Notes: generated by a model from the letters alone, not told the origin. Counted from the first letter of the stretch, positions 19,412-28,256 are shown. The stretch: 56,265 bases of DNA from Streptomyces regalis (GCF_001509475.1 NZ_LLZG01000366.1:1-56265); one strand, 5' to 3'. Numbers and translations: made by a program.

Positions 19412-20497
19412 ATGCCCACACTCCTCCTCACCGGCGGCTCCGGAGTCCTGGGCCGCGCCCTCATCGACGAGCTCTCGCGGGACTCGAGGATCATCTGCCT
19501 ACGCCACCGCACCCCGGTCAACGACCCCCGCGTCCGCGAGATCCAGGCCGACCTGACGAAGCCAGAACTCGGCCTGACACAAACGGACTTCAACCACCTG
19601 GCGGCCGAAGTGGACGTGGTCGTGCACTCCGCCGCCGCCACCAACTGGAAGGCAGAGCCCGAGGAGATCCGCCGAGCCAACCTCCACGGCACCGCCGCGA
19701 TGCTCGACCTGTGCGCCCGGATCAACGCGCCGATGTACCACATGAGCACCGCCTTCGTCGCCAACCCACTGGCCCCGGAGGAACAGGAGCGCTTCCCCGG
19801 CGCCGCCGCCTACCTCGACTCCAAAACTGCGGCGGAGCAGCTGGTGCGCGACGCCCCGGTGCCGGGAGTGATCCTGCGCCCGTCGGTGGTGATGGGCGAC
19901 TCCGTCACCGGCCGCATCGCCGGGATGCAGGGGCTGACTCGGGCCCTGGGTGCCATCGTCAAGGGCCAGGTACCGGTCCTGCCGGGCTCACCCGACGCGC
20001 GCATCGACATGGTGCCCCAGGACGTCGTGGCCCGGGCCGTGGGCGACCTGGTGCGCGGTGGGATCACGGACGGCGAGTACTGGCTGACAGCCGGCGCACA
20101 CTCCCTGCTGCAACGCGAAGTGGTCGACACCTGCCTGGAGTTCGCCGAGCTGTACGGGCCCAGGCCACACCCGCCGCGGCTGATTCCGGTGGAGTCGGTG
20201 CACCGCCTGCTGCTGCCGCTGATCGAGGGCCCCACCTTCCCGGAGTCGCTGCGCCGCCGCTTCCACACGTACGCGGAACTGCTGCTGGTATTCCAGCGGG
20301 CGCTCCCCTTCGAGTCCTCCCTCGGATACCCCCACTGCGGCTCGGCCCTCACCAAGGACGCGCTCAGCCAGGCACTCGTCCGCAACCTGACCGCCTGGTC
20401 CACCGGCCCCGGCGGCATGCGTACGCGCCGGCGCACGCAACCGTCCCGACAAGGAGCCATCTCGGTGCAGCCGGAAACGCGGGAGCTCGCCTCGTGA
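19412..20497 (+). CDS. Thioester reductase / fatty acyl reductase-like SDR
   Basis: A 361-residue extended SDR of the NAD-binding-4 (thioester reductase, male-sterility) type. The NADPH loop is LLTGGSGVLGRALI near residue 5; VVVHSAAATNW and the catalytic AAYLDSKTAAE (YxxxK intact) follow, then LRPSVVMGD. Such enzymes reduce acyl-ACP or acyl-CoA thioesters to aldehydes. The aminotransferase gene follows with a GTGA overlap, so the pair could convert a fatty acyl thioester to an alkylamine for the N-hydroxylase. The ATG at 19412 was chosen because AGAGGGG lies about ten bases upstream. Confidence 0.8.
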   Translation: MPTLLLTGGSGVLGRALIDELSRDSRIICLRHRTPVNDPRVREIQADLTKPELGLTQTDFNHLAAEVDVVVHSAAATNWKAEPEEIRRANLHGTAAMLDLCARINAPMYHMSTAFVANPLAPEEQERFPGAAAYLDSKTAAEQLVRDAPVPGVILRPSVVMGDSVTGRIAGMQGLTRALGAIVKGQVPVLPGSPDARIDMVPQDVVARAVGDLVRGGITDGEYWLTAGAHSLLQREVVDTCLEFAELYGPRPHPPRLIPVESVHRLLLPLIEGPTFPESLRRRFHTYAELLLVFQRALPFESSLGYPHCGSALTKDALSQALVRNLTAWSTGPGGMRTRRRTQPSRQGAISVQPETRELAS

Positions 20498-21822
20498 CCG
20501 CCCCCACGACCACCACCACCCCAGTCACCACCCCGGCCACCACCCCGGCAGCACCCGACACCGATCGCGCACCCATCGCCCGCCTCTACCGCGAGCACCT
20601 CTCAGCCGGCCGTGCCGTGCTGGGCACGGTGCTCGGCGGCATGCTGGAGACGGCGTCCGACGGTGCGTGGATCTCCACGGACGACGGCCGCCGTTTTCTC
20701 GACTTCGGCGGGTACGGGGTCTTCATCCTGGGGCATCGGCATCCCGCCGTGACCGCCGCCGTGCACCGCCAGGTGGATGCCCATCCGCTGGCGAGCCGGG
20801 TCTTCCTGGAGCCGGTCGCCGCCCGTGCGGCACAGGCGCTGGCCGCGCGGACTCCGGACGGCCTCGACCACGTCCACTTCGTCAACTCCGGGGCCGAGGC
20901 GACCGAAGCCGGCCTCAAACTGGCCCGGGCGCACGGGCACACCGCGCTCGTCAGCACCACCGGCGGCTACCACGGCAAGACCCTGGGCGCGCTGAGCGCC
21001 ACCGCCAACCCGAAGTACCAGCTGCCCTTCCAGCCGCTGCTGCCGGACAGCACAGCGGTGCCCTACGGGGACGCGGACGCGATGGGGGCCGCACTCGCCC
21101 GGCTCGGCGACCGGGCCTGCGTGATCGTCGAGCCGGTGCAGGGCGAGGGAGGCGTACGCATCCCTCCGCCCGGCTATCTGGCGGCGGTGAGCCGGCTGTG
21201 CCGGACGTACGGGGCCTTCCTGATCGTCGACGAGATCCAGACGGGACTCGGGCGTCTTGGCACCTGGTGGGGCATGGACACGGACGCCGGTCCCGGCCTC
21301 CGGGATATCGAACGCCCGGCCCCTGACGTGCTCCTCGTCGGCAAGGGCCTCAGCGGCGGTGTGGTCCCGGTCGCGGCCATGGTCGCCACCGCGGCGGCCT
21401 ACCACCCCTTCTCGCGCGACCCCTACCTGCACACCTCCACCTTCGCCGCCTCCCCCATCGCCTGTGCCGCCGCGCTGGCCGCGGTCGAGACGCTGGACAG
21501 GGAGGACATCGTCGACCGCGCCGCCACGCTGGGAGATCACCTGCTCTCGGGAGTACGGGCCGCCTGCGCCCCGTATTCGGGGAGTCTGGTGCGCGACGTG
21601 CGGGGGCGCGGGCTGTTGATCGGCCTGGAGTTCACGGCGGACCAGGCCGTCGGTGAGCTGATCCTCGAACTCGTCGGACGTGGCGTCCTGGTGAACCACT
21701 CCCTCAACGCCACCAGGGTCCTGCGGCTGACACCGCCGGCGATCGTCTCAGAGGAGGAGGTACGGCTGTTCCTGGGCGCCCTGGCCGAGGCACTGCGCGT
21801 CGTGGCGACGCGCGTCGGCTGA
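20494..21822 (+). CDS. Class III PLP-dependent aminotransferase
   Basis: A 442-residue class III aminotransferase. Residues include FVNSGAEATEAGLKLAR, VIVEPVQGEGG, LIVDEIQTGLGR and VLLVGKGLSGG with the PLP lysine. The first 25 residues are a low-complexity Thr/Pro stretch. The GTG start at 20494 overlaps the reductase stop. The most economical role is amination of the aldehyde from the reductase to give a primary alkylamine. Ornithine/acetylornithine-type activity is the default family annotation and cannot be excluded. Confidence 0.88.
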   Translation: MTAPTTTTTPVTTPATTPAAPDTDRAPIARLYREHLSAGRAVLGTVLGGMLETASDGAWISTDDGRRFLDFGGYGVFILGHRHPAVTAAVHRQVDAHPLASRVFLEPVAARAAQALAARTPDGLDHVHFVNSGAEATEAGLKLARAHGHTALVSTTGGYHGKTLGALSATANPKYQLPFQPLLPDSTAVPYGDADAMGAALARLGDRACVIVEPVQGEGGVRIPPPGYLAAVSRLCRTYGAFLIVDEIQTGLGRLGTWWGMDTDAGPGLRDIERPAPDVLLVGKGLSGGVVPVAAMVATAAAYHPFSRDPYLHTSTFAASPIACAAALAAVETLDREDIVDRAATLGDHLLSGVRAACAPYSGSLVRDVRGRGLLIGLEFTADQAVGELILELVGRGVLVNHSLNATRVLRLTPPAIVSEEEVRLFLGALAEALRVVATRVG

Positions 21823-21872
21823 CCGTTCGAGCGACCACTGAAGGTACGACAGCGGAAAGGTAACCCCCCCAC

Positions 21873-22352
21873 ATGCGTCACGTGAACGTACGGCTGACCG
21901 CTCATGACGTCGACCCCGAGACCGCGTACCAGCGAATCCGTGACTTCCGCCGCTACCCGGAGGTCACCGAGACCGTCCGCGAGGTCGCGGTCCATCCGCC
22001 CCATGCCGACGGCACGGTGGTGTCGGACTGGACCGTCAATTTCCGCAACGGTCTGATGCGCTGGACCGAGCGCGACGCCTTCTTCCCGGAACTCCTGAGC
22101 ATCGGCTTCACCCAGCTCAGCGGCGACTTCGAGCGCTTCGAGGGCACCTGGCGGTGCGAGCCGGGCGAGGACGGCACGAGCGTGACCTTCGAGGCCGTGT
22201 TCGACCTGGGCATTCCGACGCTGGCCGAACTCCTCGACCCGGTGGCCGACTCGACGCTGCGCACCAACATCGAGCGGATCCTGCGCGGGCTGCTCGGCAG
22301 GGTCACGCCCGCCCCTGCCGAACTCCCCGACACGGCCGCCGCGCATGGCTGA
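21873..22352 (+). CDS. SRPBCC-fold (polyketide cyclase/aromatase-like) protein
   Basis: A 159-residue START/SRPBCC-like protein beginning with the typical ETAYQRIRDFRRYPEV helix and continuing through VSDWTVNFRNGLMRWTERD, EGTWRCEP and VTFEAVFDLGIP. Members bind hydrophobic ligands and sometimes catalyse cyclisation. In this cluster it may bind the alkyl intermediate; there is no polyketide synthase for it to serve. The last codons overlap the flavin reductase start by eight bases. Confidence 0.75.
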   Translation: MRHVNVRLTAHDVDPETAYQRIRDFRRYPEVTETVREVAVHPPHADGTVVSDWTVNFRNGLMRWTERDAFFPELLSIGFTQLSGDFERFEGTWRCEPGEDGTSVTFEAVFDLGIPTLAELLDPVADSTLRTNIERILRGLLGRVTPAPAELPDTAAAHG

Positions 22353-22905
22353 CCTCGCTCTCGTACCCCGGCAGCCGTCCGCCGCGGGATGGGACACCCT
22401 GCGGGACGAACCCGGTCCCGACACGGTCCGGTGTCTCGGCCTCTACGCCAAGCTCTCGGCCGGTGTCACCGTCGTCACCGCCCTGGACGCCACCGGCTGT
22501 CCCACCGGGATGACGGTCTCGGCCCTGACGTCCCTCTCGGCCCGGCCACCGCTGGTTCTCGCCTGTCTGCGCGGCGGTTCACGCACCCTGACCGCCCTGT
22601 GCGACCAAGGCGCCTTCGCCGTCAGCCTCTTGACGGCTCGTCAGAAGACTGTGGCCGAGCGCTTCGCCGATGCTTCCGTACCGCCTGCGAGGCGGTTCGA
22701 CGGCATCCCCGTACGGCATGTGCTCGGGCTGCCGGTGCTCGCGGACGCGCTCGCCTGGTCGGTGTGCCTCGTCGAGGACATACGCCTCTACGGGGACCAT
22801 CACGCCGTCGTCGGACGCGTGATGGCGGTCGACGTGAACGGCGGACGGCCGCTGCTCTGGCACGACCGCGCGTTCCACACGCTCACCGGAGCGCGCGAGG
22901 TCTGA
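22345..22905 (+). CDS. Flavin reductase (HpaC/VlmR-like)
   Basis: A 186-residue FMN-binding split-barrel flavin reductase: KLSAGVTVVTALDATGCPTG, MTVSALTSLSARPPLVLACL, and a C-terminal MAVDVNGGRPLLWHDRAFH. It would supply reduced flavin to a two-component monooxygenase, here most likely the acyl-CoA-dehydrogenase-fold protein at 17927, as VlmR does for VlmH. The start overlaps the upstream stop, suggesting co-translation. Confidence 0.88.
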   Translation: MADLALVPRQPSAAGWDTLRDEPGPDTVRCLGLYAKLSAGVTVVTALDATGCPTGMTVSALTSLSARPPLVLACLRGGSRTLTALCDQGAFAVSLLTARQKTVAERFADASVPPARRFDGIPVRHVLGLPVLADALAWSVCLVEDIRLYGDHHAVVGRVMAVDVNGGRPLLWHDRAFHTLTGAREV

Positions 22906-22926
22906 CCCCGCGCGCAGCCCCCAACG

Positions 22927-22956
22927 ACGCCCGGCCGGGACTTCCCGGCCGGGCGT
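22927..22956. terminator. Perfect hairpin after flavin reductase
   Basis: A 14-bp perfect inverted repeat (22927-22940 with 22943-22956) with a two-base centre lies 21 bases after the stop codon. It likely ends or attenuates the 17927-22905 transcript before the hydrolase gene. Confidence 0.7.
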
Positions 22957-23007
22957 CTGACGCAGCTGCACACCACACAGTCCCGTCAATCCAGTCAAGG
23001 AGGCGGT

Positions 23008-23877
23008 ATGACCCTGCCACCCATCCCCGGCGTGAACTCCGACAGCGCCGCGACCGAGCTGGTCCGCACGCCCGAGCGACTGTCCGGCAACGCACAGGCC
23101 GGGACACACCGGATCGGCGCCGCCCTCGACCCGTCGGCCGCGGAGGACGACTGGGGCCGGCCCCCGGGCGAGGAGCGCCCGTACCCGGTCGTGCTCGTAC
23201 ACGGCACGCTGGGTGACCGGGAGTCCGTCTGGACGAAGGCGGTGCCCGCGCTCAGAGCCGCCGGGCACCGGATCTTCCGCCTGAACTACGGGGAGCTGCC
23301 GGCCCTGCCCCGCCTGTACGGACTGGCCGACATCGGGGAGTCCGCCCGGGAGCTCGCGGACTTCGTGGACCGGGTACTGGCGGACACCGGGGCGACGAAG
23401 GTCGACCTCGTCGGGCACTCGCAGGGCGGGATGCTGCCGCACTACTACCTCAAGTACCTGGGCGGGGCCTCGAAGGTGCGTCACGTCGTCGGGATCGCGC
23501 CCAGCAATCACGGGGTCACGGTGGAGGGGCTGACGGCGCTGGTCCGTCAGGCCCCGGGCGTGCGGGGGGTCGTGGAGGAGCAGATGCTCTTCCGGGTGAG
23601 CCCCGCGTTCACCCAGCTGCTGCACGACTCGGACTTCGTACGGGAGCTGGTGGCGCCGGGCGACACCGTGGACGGGGTCCGCTACACCGTCATCTGGTCG
23701 ACCCGGGACGAGCTGGTCCAGCCTCCCCGGTCACAGGAGCTGGCGGCCACCCGGCCCGGTCACCTCGCCACCAACCTCCGACTGCAGAGCCTCGATCCGG
23801 GGAACCGGGCCACCCACCTGGCCATGCCCTACGACCCGGTCGTCCTGCGGGAGACACTGAAGGCGCTGGCCGGCTGA
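23008..23877 (+). CDS. Alpha/beta hydrolase (class 2 lipase-like)
   Basis: A 289-residue hydrolase. The oxyanion strand is VVLVHGTLGDRESVW, the nucleophile elbow is VDLVGHSQGGML, and WSTRDELVQPP plus a late NRATHLAMPYD provide the probable acid and His. It resembles secreted Streptomyces class 2 lipases, but the N-terminus has no clear signal peptide. It could hydrolyse an acyl or ester group during biosynthesis, or be a housekeeping esterase. GGAGG stands just before the ATG. Confidence 0.8.
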   Translation: MTLPPIPGVNSDSAATELVRTPERLSGNAQAGTHRIGAALDPSAAEDDWGRPPGEERPYPVVLVHGTLGDRESVWTKAVPALRAAGHRIFRLNYGELPALPRLYGLADIGESARELADFVDRVLADTGATKVDLVGHSQGGMLPHYYLKYLGGASKVRHVVGIAPSNHGVTVEGLTALVRQAPGVRGVVEEQMLFRVSPAFTQLLHDSDFVRELVAPGDTVDGVRYTVIWSTRDELVQPPRSQELAATRPGHLATNLRLQSLDPGNRATHLAMPYDPVVLRETLKALAG

Positions 23878-23889
23878 GGCACGTACGAC

Positions 23890-23931
23890 AAGGGGGTGGT
23901 GCGGGCCCCGCAAGGCCCGCACCACCCCCTT
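23890..23931. terminator. Bidirectional terminator between convergent gene sets
   Basis: An 18-bp stem (23890-23907 with 23914-23931) has a six-base loop and lies between the convergent stops at 23877 and 23951. It can serve both strands. Confidence 0.85.
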
Positions 23932-23950
23932 CGTATCGTCGGCCGTCCGC

Positions 23951-24532
23951 TCAGTACGCCGTGCAGCGGCCCTTCTCGCCGTTCCAGAAGCACACCTGAC
24001 CGAAGACGTCGAAGCCGGCGACGCCGTCCGGGTTGATCTTGTCGTAGCGGGGCTTGGGGATCTGCAGGCCGTTGATCCCGTCACCGGCGAGCGGTCCGCT
24101 CGTCACGGTGCGGTCCGGTACGGGGCTGCCCTCCTTGAGGTCGCCCTTGAAGTAGAGGCCGCCGACATCGCCGGTGTTCCACGTGCCGATGCCGTTGCCC
24201 TCCACGGAGAAGGTCGGCACGGGCAGCCCACCGAACCTGCCGGTGCCCGCTACGTCGAAGACGATGTCGGTCAGCTCCGGCGCCGCTCCGCTGGGCGAGT
24301 GGCAGTCCTTGTACCCGATGTGCCCGGTCACCTCCGCCTCCCGGACGAACACGCCGAGCGGCGGGCTGAAGTTCACCTCGGCGTCGAGACGGCACACGAG
24401 GTCGGGCACCGGTGCCGCCTGGGCGGCGGGGGCGGTCAGGACCGTCCCCGCCATGAGGACGGCGGCCGGCACGGCCCACCTCCCGTGGCGCGCCGGACGG
24501 GGGGACACCCTGGCTTTCGCGGAGTGCGTCAT
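23951..24532 (-). CDS. Secreted protein of unknown function
   Basis: A 193-residue protein with a classical signal peptide: basic RPARHGR, a hydrophobic core AVPAAVLMAGTVL and an AQAAP cleavage site near residue 40. The mature part has four cysteines (VCRLD, YKDCHS, QVCFWN, GRCTAY), probably as disulfides, and looks beta-rich. The ATG at 24532 has AAGGGAAG upstream. I recognise no family. It is the last gene of the leftward operon and may be unrelated to the product. Confidence 0.75.
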   Translation of the reverse strand: MTHSAKARVSPRPARHGRWAVPAAVLMAGTVLTAPAAQAAPVPDLVCRLDAEVNFSPPLGVFVREAEVTGHIGYKDCHSPSGAAPELTDIVFDVAGTGRFGGLPVPTFSVEGNGIGTWNTGDVGGLYFKGDLKEGSPVPDRTVTSGPLAGDGINGLQIPKPRYDKINPDGVAGFDVFGQVCFWNGEKGRCTAY

Positions 24533-24564
24533 GGTGTGCGGCTTCCCTTCGGTTGAGTGTGTGT

Positions 24565-25617
24565 TCACGCCGTGGCCGTCCTGCCACGGAGGACTTCGCT
24601 CGCGGAGCCCAGATGGCGCGCGAGGTCGCGGTACGACTCCAGGACCCCGGTCTCGACGTACGGGATCTGCCGCTCGGCGCAGAACGCCTTGACGACGGGG
24701 TACGCGTGCCGCAGGGCCGAGCGCGGCATGCCGGGGAAGAGATGGTGCTCGATCTGGTAGTTGAGGCCGCCGTAGAAGAAGTCGCCGACCAGGGAGGTGG
24801 GCAGGGTGCGTGAGGTGAGCACCTGCCGCTCCAGCCAGCTCCACTCCTTACCGACCCGGGTGGGCAGGCCCTTGTGGTTGACGGCGAAGGCCAGCCCGAG
24901 CAGATAACCGAGGAGGACCTGGTGGACCGCCAGGAAGAGCAGCGCGCTCGACCAGGGCAGGAGCAGGAAGAGGGCGCCGAAGAACATCACCGCGTGCAGG
25001 GCCATCAGCCCGCCCTCCAGGAGGGGTTGGCGCACTGCACGCCTGCGCAGGGCGATGACCCCGGCGATGCGGAGCACCACGGCTTCCAGGCCGAGGAGGG
25101 GAAAGAACAGATAGCGCTGGTTGGCGGCGAGGAAGCGGGCGAATCCCTTGCGGTCCTGGGCCTGTTCGGGCGCGAAGATGGCCACGCGGCGCAGGATGTC
25201 CGGGTCGAGTTCCAGGTGGTTGGGGTGGTTGTGGTGCCGGTTGTGGTGCTGCTCCCACCAGCCGAAGCAGACCCCGAGCATCAGGTTCCCGTGGATCAGG
25301 CCGAGGGCCCTGATGTGTTTGCGGGACCGGGTGATCTGCCGGTGTCCGGCATCGTGCAGGAGGAAGGCGAGCTGCTCGTGCCAGACGGCGAGCCAGACCG
25401 CCGCCAGGACGACCTGCCACCAGGCGCCGTCACCGAGCGCGAGGGCCGCCCAGCCGACGGCGTTCATCAGCCAGACCACCACGATCGCGGTCACGTACTG
25501 GCCCTTGCGGGCCCGCATCAGCCCGGCGTCCGTGACGCGCCGGGTCAGTTCACGGAAGTCGTCCTCCACTGCACCGGGTTCGTAAGGTGAGGAGTTGACT
25601 GCCGGGCTGTCGGTCAT
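24565..25617 (-). CDS. Membrane fatty acid desaturase
   Basis: A 350-residue membrane desaturase with the three histidine boxes of the acyl-lipid/DesA3-like family: LLHDAGHRQ, EQHHNRHHNHPN and LNYQIEHHLFPG. Several hydrophobic spans lie between boxes 1-2 and 2-3. It introduces a double bond into an acyl chain using a di-iron centre. In this locus it is a good candidate for making an unsaturated alkyl chain of the product; general lipid modification is the alternative. Confidence 0.88.
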   Translation of the reverse strand: MTDSPAVNSSPYEPGAVEDDFRELTRRVTDAGLMRARKGQYVTAIVVVWLMNAVGWAALALGDGAWWQVVLAAVWLAVWHEQLAFLLHDAGHRQITRSRKHIRALGLIHGNLMLGVCFGWWEQHHNRHHNHPNHLELDPDILRRVAIFAPEQAQDRKGFARFLAANQRYLFFPLLGLEAVVLRIAGVIALRRRAVRQPLLEGGLMALHAVMFFGALFLLLPWSSALLFLAVHQVLLGYLLGLAFAVNHKGLPTRVGKEWSWLERQVLTSRTLPTSLVGDFFYGGLNYQIEHHLFPGMPRSALRHAYPVVKAFCAERQIPYVETGVLESYRDLARHLGSASEVLRGRTATA

Positions 25618-25698
25618 CGGTGTGCCACCGAACCTTTCGTACGTATGCGTGGTGTGCGTCCGCTGGATTGCCTCGTACGTCCGCGGGATCGCTGGGCG

Positions 25699-26658
25699 TC
25701 ACGGGGTCAGGCCCATGTCGGCGAGCCGCGCCGCCTGGGTGGCGTGCGCCCATTCGGCGGCGGTCAGCATCCGTTCCTCGGCGGTGGTGTCGACGAGGCG
25801 GCGGCCCGGCCACAGCTCGTAGTCGCCCGCGAGGTCGCGATGCTGGTCCAGGCCCTGCTGGTAGAGCTGCTCCCGGCGGAAGGTCAGCTCCTGGACCGGC
25901 AGCCGCGCCCACAGCTCCATGCCACGTCCGATCAGTTCACCGATACGGCCCGACTCCTCGGGGTGGCGCTGCAGATGGCGCCGGACGATGGCGCTGCCCA
26001 CCGACAGATGCCGGATCTCGTCGATGCCCGCCGCCCGCTCGATCTCGGCGGCCGGCGGATCGAAGGGCCGCCACTTGCGCTCGCTCAGCTCGGCGGTGGG
26101 CGCGAGGACGCCTTCGACGAGGACGGTCAGGGTGATCACGCCTCCGATGTAGTCCCGGCCTTTCTCCAGGACGGACAGCCCGAACTCCTCCAGCGGTGCC
26201 AGGACCGCGTCCCGGTCGGCGCCGGCGAGCGACTCCATCGTGGCTTCCAACTGGTCTTCCGGCACGCCGAGTTCGAGCAGGTGGCCGCGGAAGGCGTACG
26301 CGTGGCGGGCCTCGTCCATCAGCTGGGTGGTGAAGAAGTCCATCCCGGCGAGGTCGGGGGCGTACGCGACGAGGAAGGAGATGGCGCGGGCCGCCTTCTC
26401 CTCCGCCATCGAGCGGAAGGCGAGCTCCTGCATGACGGCCTGCCGCAGCGGGCCGTCGGCCATCATGTGGTCCGGTACCGGTACGTCCGGCGAACGGCCC
26501 ATCGGATCACCGCCGAGGGTGCCTTCGGGCACGGCGCGGAACCAGTAGCCGAGGTCGCAGCACTCCGGTGTCAACTCGGTGTGCAGCGCGCCCTCCAGGA
26601 GGTTCGGGGCGCGATGGCGGTCGGCTTCCGCCGGGACCTTCGAGGCGAACGTGGTCAT
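25699..26658 (-). CDS. VlmB-like ferritin-fold di-iron protein
   Basis: A 319-residue all-helical protein of the ferritin/ribonucleotide-reductase-R2-like superfamily. Carboxylate/histidine ligands are visible in MDEARHAYAF and GIDEIRHLSVG, with further Glu residues in SMAEEKAARA and VLVEGVLAP. VlmB of valanimycin synthesis is assigned to this type and is thought to act around N-N bond formation. Placement next to the VlmA-like gene supports that reading. The ATG at 26658 has AAGG seven bases upstream. Its exact reaction is unproven. Confidence 0.75.
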   Translation of the reverse strand: MTTFASKVPAEADRHRAPNLLEGALHTELTPECCDLGYWFRAVPEGTLGGDPMGRSPDVPVPDHMMADGPLRQAVMQELAFRSMAEEKAARAISFLVAYAPDLAGMDFFTTQLMDEARHAYAFRGHLLELGVPEDQLEATMESLAGADRDAVLAPLEEFGLSVLEKGRDYIGGVITLTVLVEGVLAPTAELSERKWRPFDPPAAEIERAAGIDEIRHLSVGSAIVRRHLQRHPEESGRIGELIGRGMELWARLPVQELTFRREQLYQQGLDQHRDLAGDYELWPGRRLVDTTAEERMLTAAEWAHATQAARLADMGLTP

Positions 26659-26769
26659 CTCTGCCTTTCTGGCTCGCGGGCTCGCGCCCTCGGGGTGTGG
26701 CATCGCAGACCGGCGTGGACTGCGGATCGGTTGGGTTTGAGACCGACTTGGTTGCGGACTGCCCAGGCT

Positions 26770-27786
26770 TCAGACCGATTTGGTGAGGCGCATCAGCCGC
26801 CAAACGGCGCCGGGGCTCACCCCGCCCTGGAACGCCAGGTACTCCGGCTCGATGAGCTGCGGGCGCCACTTGAGCTTGAAGGACTCCTGTGCGGCCGCCG
26901 GGTAGACGGCCTGGCCCTTGGCCGCCAGCAGCTCCACGCAGCGGCGCAGTATGCGGCTGGCCGGGCCGGGCTCGGACGCGTCGGCCCCGAGTTGGACGAA
27001 GGGGGTGAACCCGAGGTGGAGCCAGCCGCAGCCCTCCTCCTGGAACTGTCGCAGGGCGGTGGCGAACATCAGCTCCACCGTGCCGGGCGGGGCGTCGGGC
27101 AGCCGCCGGGTCAGGTCGTACAGCCGACCGGAACGCTCGCCGAAGACGGGCGAGTAGGACACGTACCCGACGGTCCGCCCTTCGTGGACGGCGGTGAACA
27201 GGCGCCGGTGAGGTGCGCCCGGTCCGCCGCGTTCACCGATGAGGAAGTCGAGTTCCTTGACATGGCGGCCCTTGGCCCGCAGCCAGGCGGCGTCCACGGC
27301 GTCCAGAGCCGCGCCGACCCGCTCGCCGTCCCGCTCACCGGCGGGCACCTCGGTGACGGTCACGCCTTCCCTGCGGGCCCGGTTGACCATGTTGCGCACC
27401 TTCACCATGCGCTGGCCACCGAGGCTGTAGCCGTCCAGTGCGATGCTGAAGGAGGCGCCGAACTGGTTGACGACGAAGCCGTGTCGGGCATGCAACTCGG
27501 CTCCGGCACGGGAGAGTTGGACGGCAGCGACCCGGCGTCCTTCGCCTTCGGCCCGCGCGAGCAGCGCACCCAGCAGGCGCTTTTGATCCTCAACAGCGCA
27601 TACGGGACCGCCCAGTTGGAACAGATGCCGCCGCCCCGCCTCCCGGTAGGGGACGAACCCGTCGACGCCGTCGGTGTGGAAGCGCCGGTTGCCGCGGTTC
27701 ATCGCGAGAAAAGCACTGCTGTGACTGCCGTGCCGGCGGAGCATCTCGTACGCCTCACCGTCGGCGAGTGCCTGCGGTGCGCTCAC
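26770..27786 (-). CDS. DUF2156/VlmA-like aminoacyl-tRNA-dependent transferase
   Basis: A 338-residue protein of the phosphatidylglycerol lysyltransferase C-domain (DUF2156, double-GNAT) family. Segments include HSSAFLAMNRGNRRFHTDGV, GFVPYREAGRRHLFQLGGPV, KVRNMVNRARREGVTVTEVP and a C-terminal YPAAAQESFKLKWRPQLIEP. VlmA, the same family, moves serine from seryl-tRNA to isobutylhydroxylamine; I infer the same job here with an alkylhydroxylamine acceptor. The GTG at 27786 overlaps the upstream stop (GTGA). Confidence 0.8.
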   Translation of the reverse strand: MSAPQALADGEAYEMLRRHGSHSSAFLAMNRGNRRFHTDGVDGFVPYREAGRRHLFQLGGPVCAVEDQKRLLGALLARAEGEGRRVAAVQLSRAGAELHARHGFVVNQFGASFSIALDGYSLGGQRMVKVRNMVNRARREGVTVTEVPAGERDGERVGAALDAVDAAWLRAKGRHVKELDFLIGERGGPGAPHRRLFTAVHEGRTVGYVSYSPVFGERSGRLYDLTRRLPDAPPGTVELMFATALRQFQEEGCGWLHLGFTPFVQLGADASEPGPASRILRRCVELLAAKGQAVYPAAAQESFKLKWRPQLIEPEYLAFQGGVSPGAVWRLMRLTKSV

Positions 27787-28256
27787 CGGGCCGCCGCCTC
27801 GTGCCAGGGCACGGTCGCGAAGTCCCGTAGCGCGGACTGGACGGAGGGGTGGGGAACGGGTTCGAAGGACACGGTGAACGACTTGGCGAAGTTGCCGAAC
27901 AGCGCGCGGTCCCCGAAGAGGTGGATGGGCAGGACCAGCAGAGCCCACTCCCACCCGTACAGCAGGACCCAGAGGCCGAGGACCGCGCCCTGCACGCTCA
28001 GGCTGTGCATGGTGTTGTACAGCACGTAGTAGACGCGGCAGACGCGCCGGTCGGGACTGCGGTGGTAGGCGATCGCCCCGGGGAGATAGCCGATGACGTC
28101 GACGTACGCGAAGAGGACGACGGCGACCCACCAGCGCACCTCGCCCAGGTGCGCGAGGAAGAACCCGGCGGCGACCAGCAGACCGAACAGGTACTCGAGG
28201 CGGAGGAGAAGGTAGGTGGTGGGGGTCTGGCAGAGATTGTGTCCGTCCACGGTCAC
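27783..28256 (-). CDS. Polytopic membrane protein, conserved His/Asp residues, VlmO-like candidate
   Basis: A 157-residue protein with about four membrane segments (LEYLFGLLVAAGFFLAHL, WWVAVVLFAYVDVIGYL, SVQGAVLGLWVLLYGWEW and a following VLPIHLFG region). Polar residues sit in or near them: IAYHRSPDRR, YNTMHS and LPIHLFGD. The GTG start overlaps the methyltransferase stop and its stop overlaps the VlmA-like start, so translation is coupled on both sides. Valanimycin clusters contain an integral membrane protein of unknown role (VlmO); equivalence is suggested by position only. A membrane-embedded metal or electron-transfer role is possible. Confidence 0.65.
   Translation of the reverse strand: MTVDGHNLCQTPTTYLLLRLEYLFGLLVAAGFFLAHLGEVRWWVAVVLFAYVDVIGYLPGAIAYHRSPDRRVCRVYYVLYNTMHSLSVQGAVLGLWVLLYGWEWALLVLPIHLFGDRALFGNFAKSFTVSFEPVPHPSVQSALRDFATVPWHEAAAR

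Noticed and set aside
19216..20493. Long N-terminal extension of the aminotransferase frame
   Set aside because: It overlaps the reductase gene in another frame and reads as Arg/Pro-rich noise; the GTG at 20494 with a GTGA overlap is the sensible start.
25645..28029. A 794-codon plus-strand open frame
   Set aside because: Shadow of the VlmB-like, VlmA-like and membrane protein genes on the minus strand.
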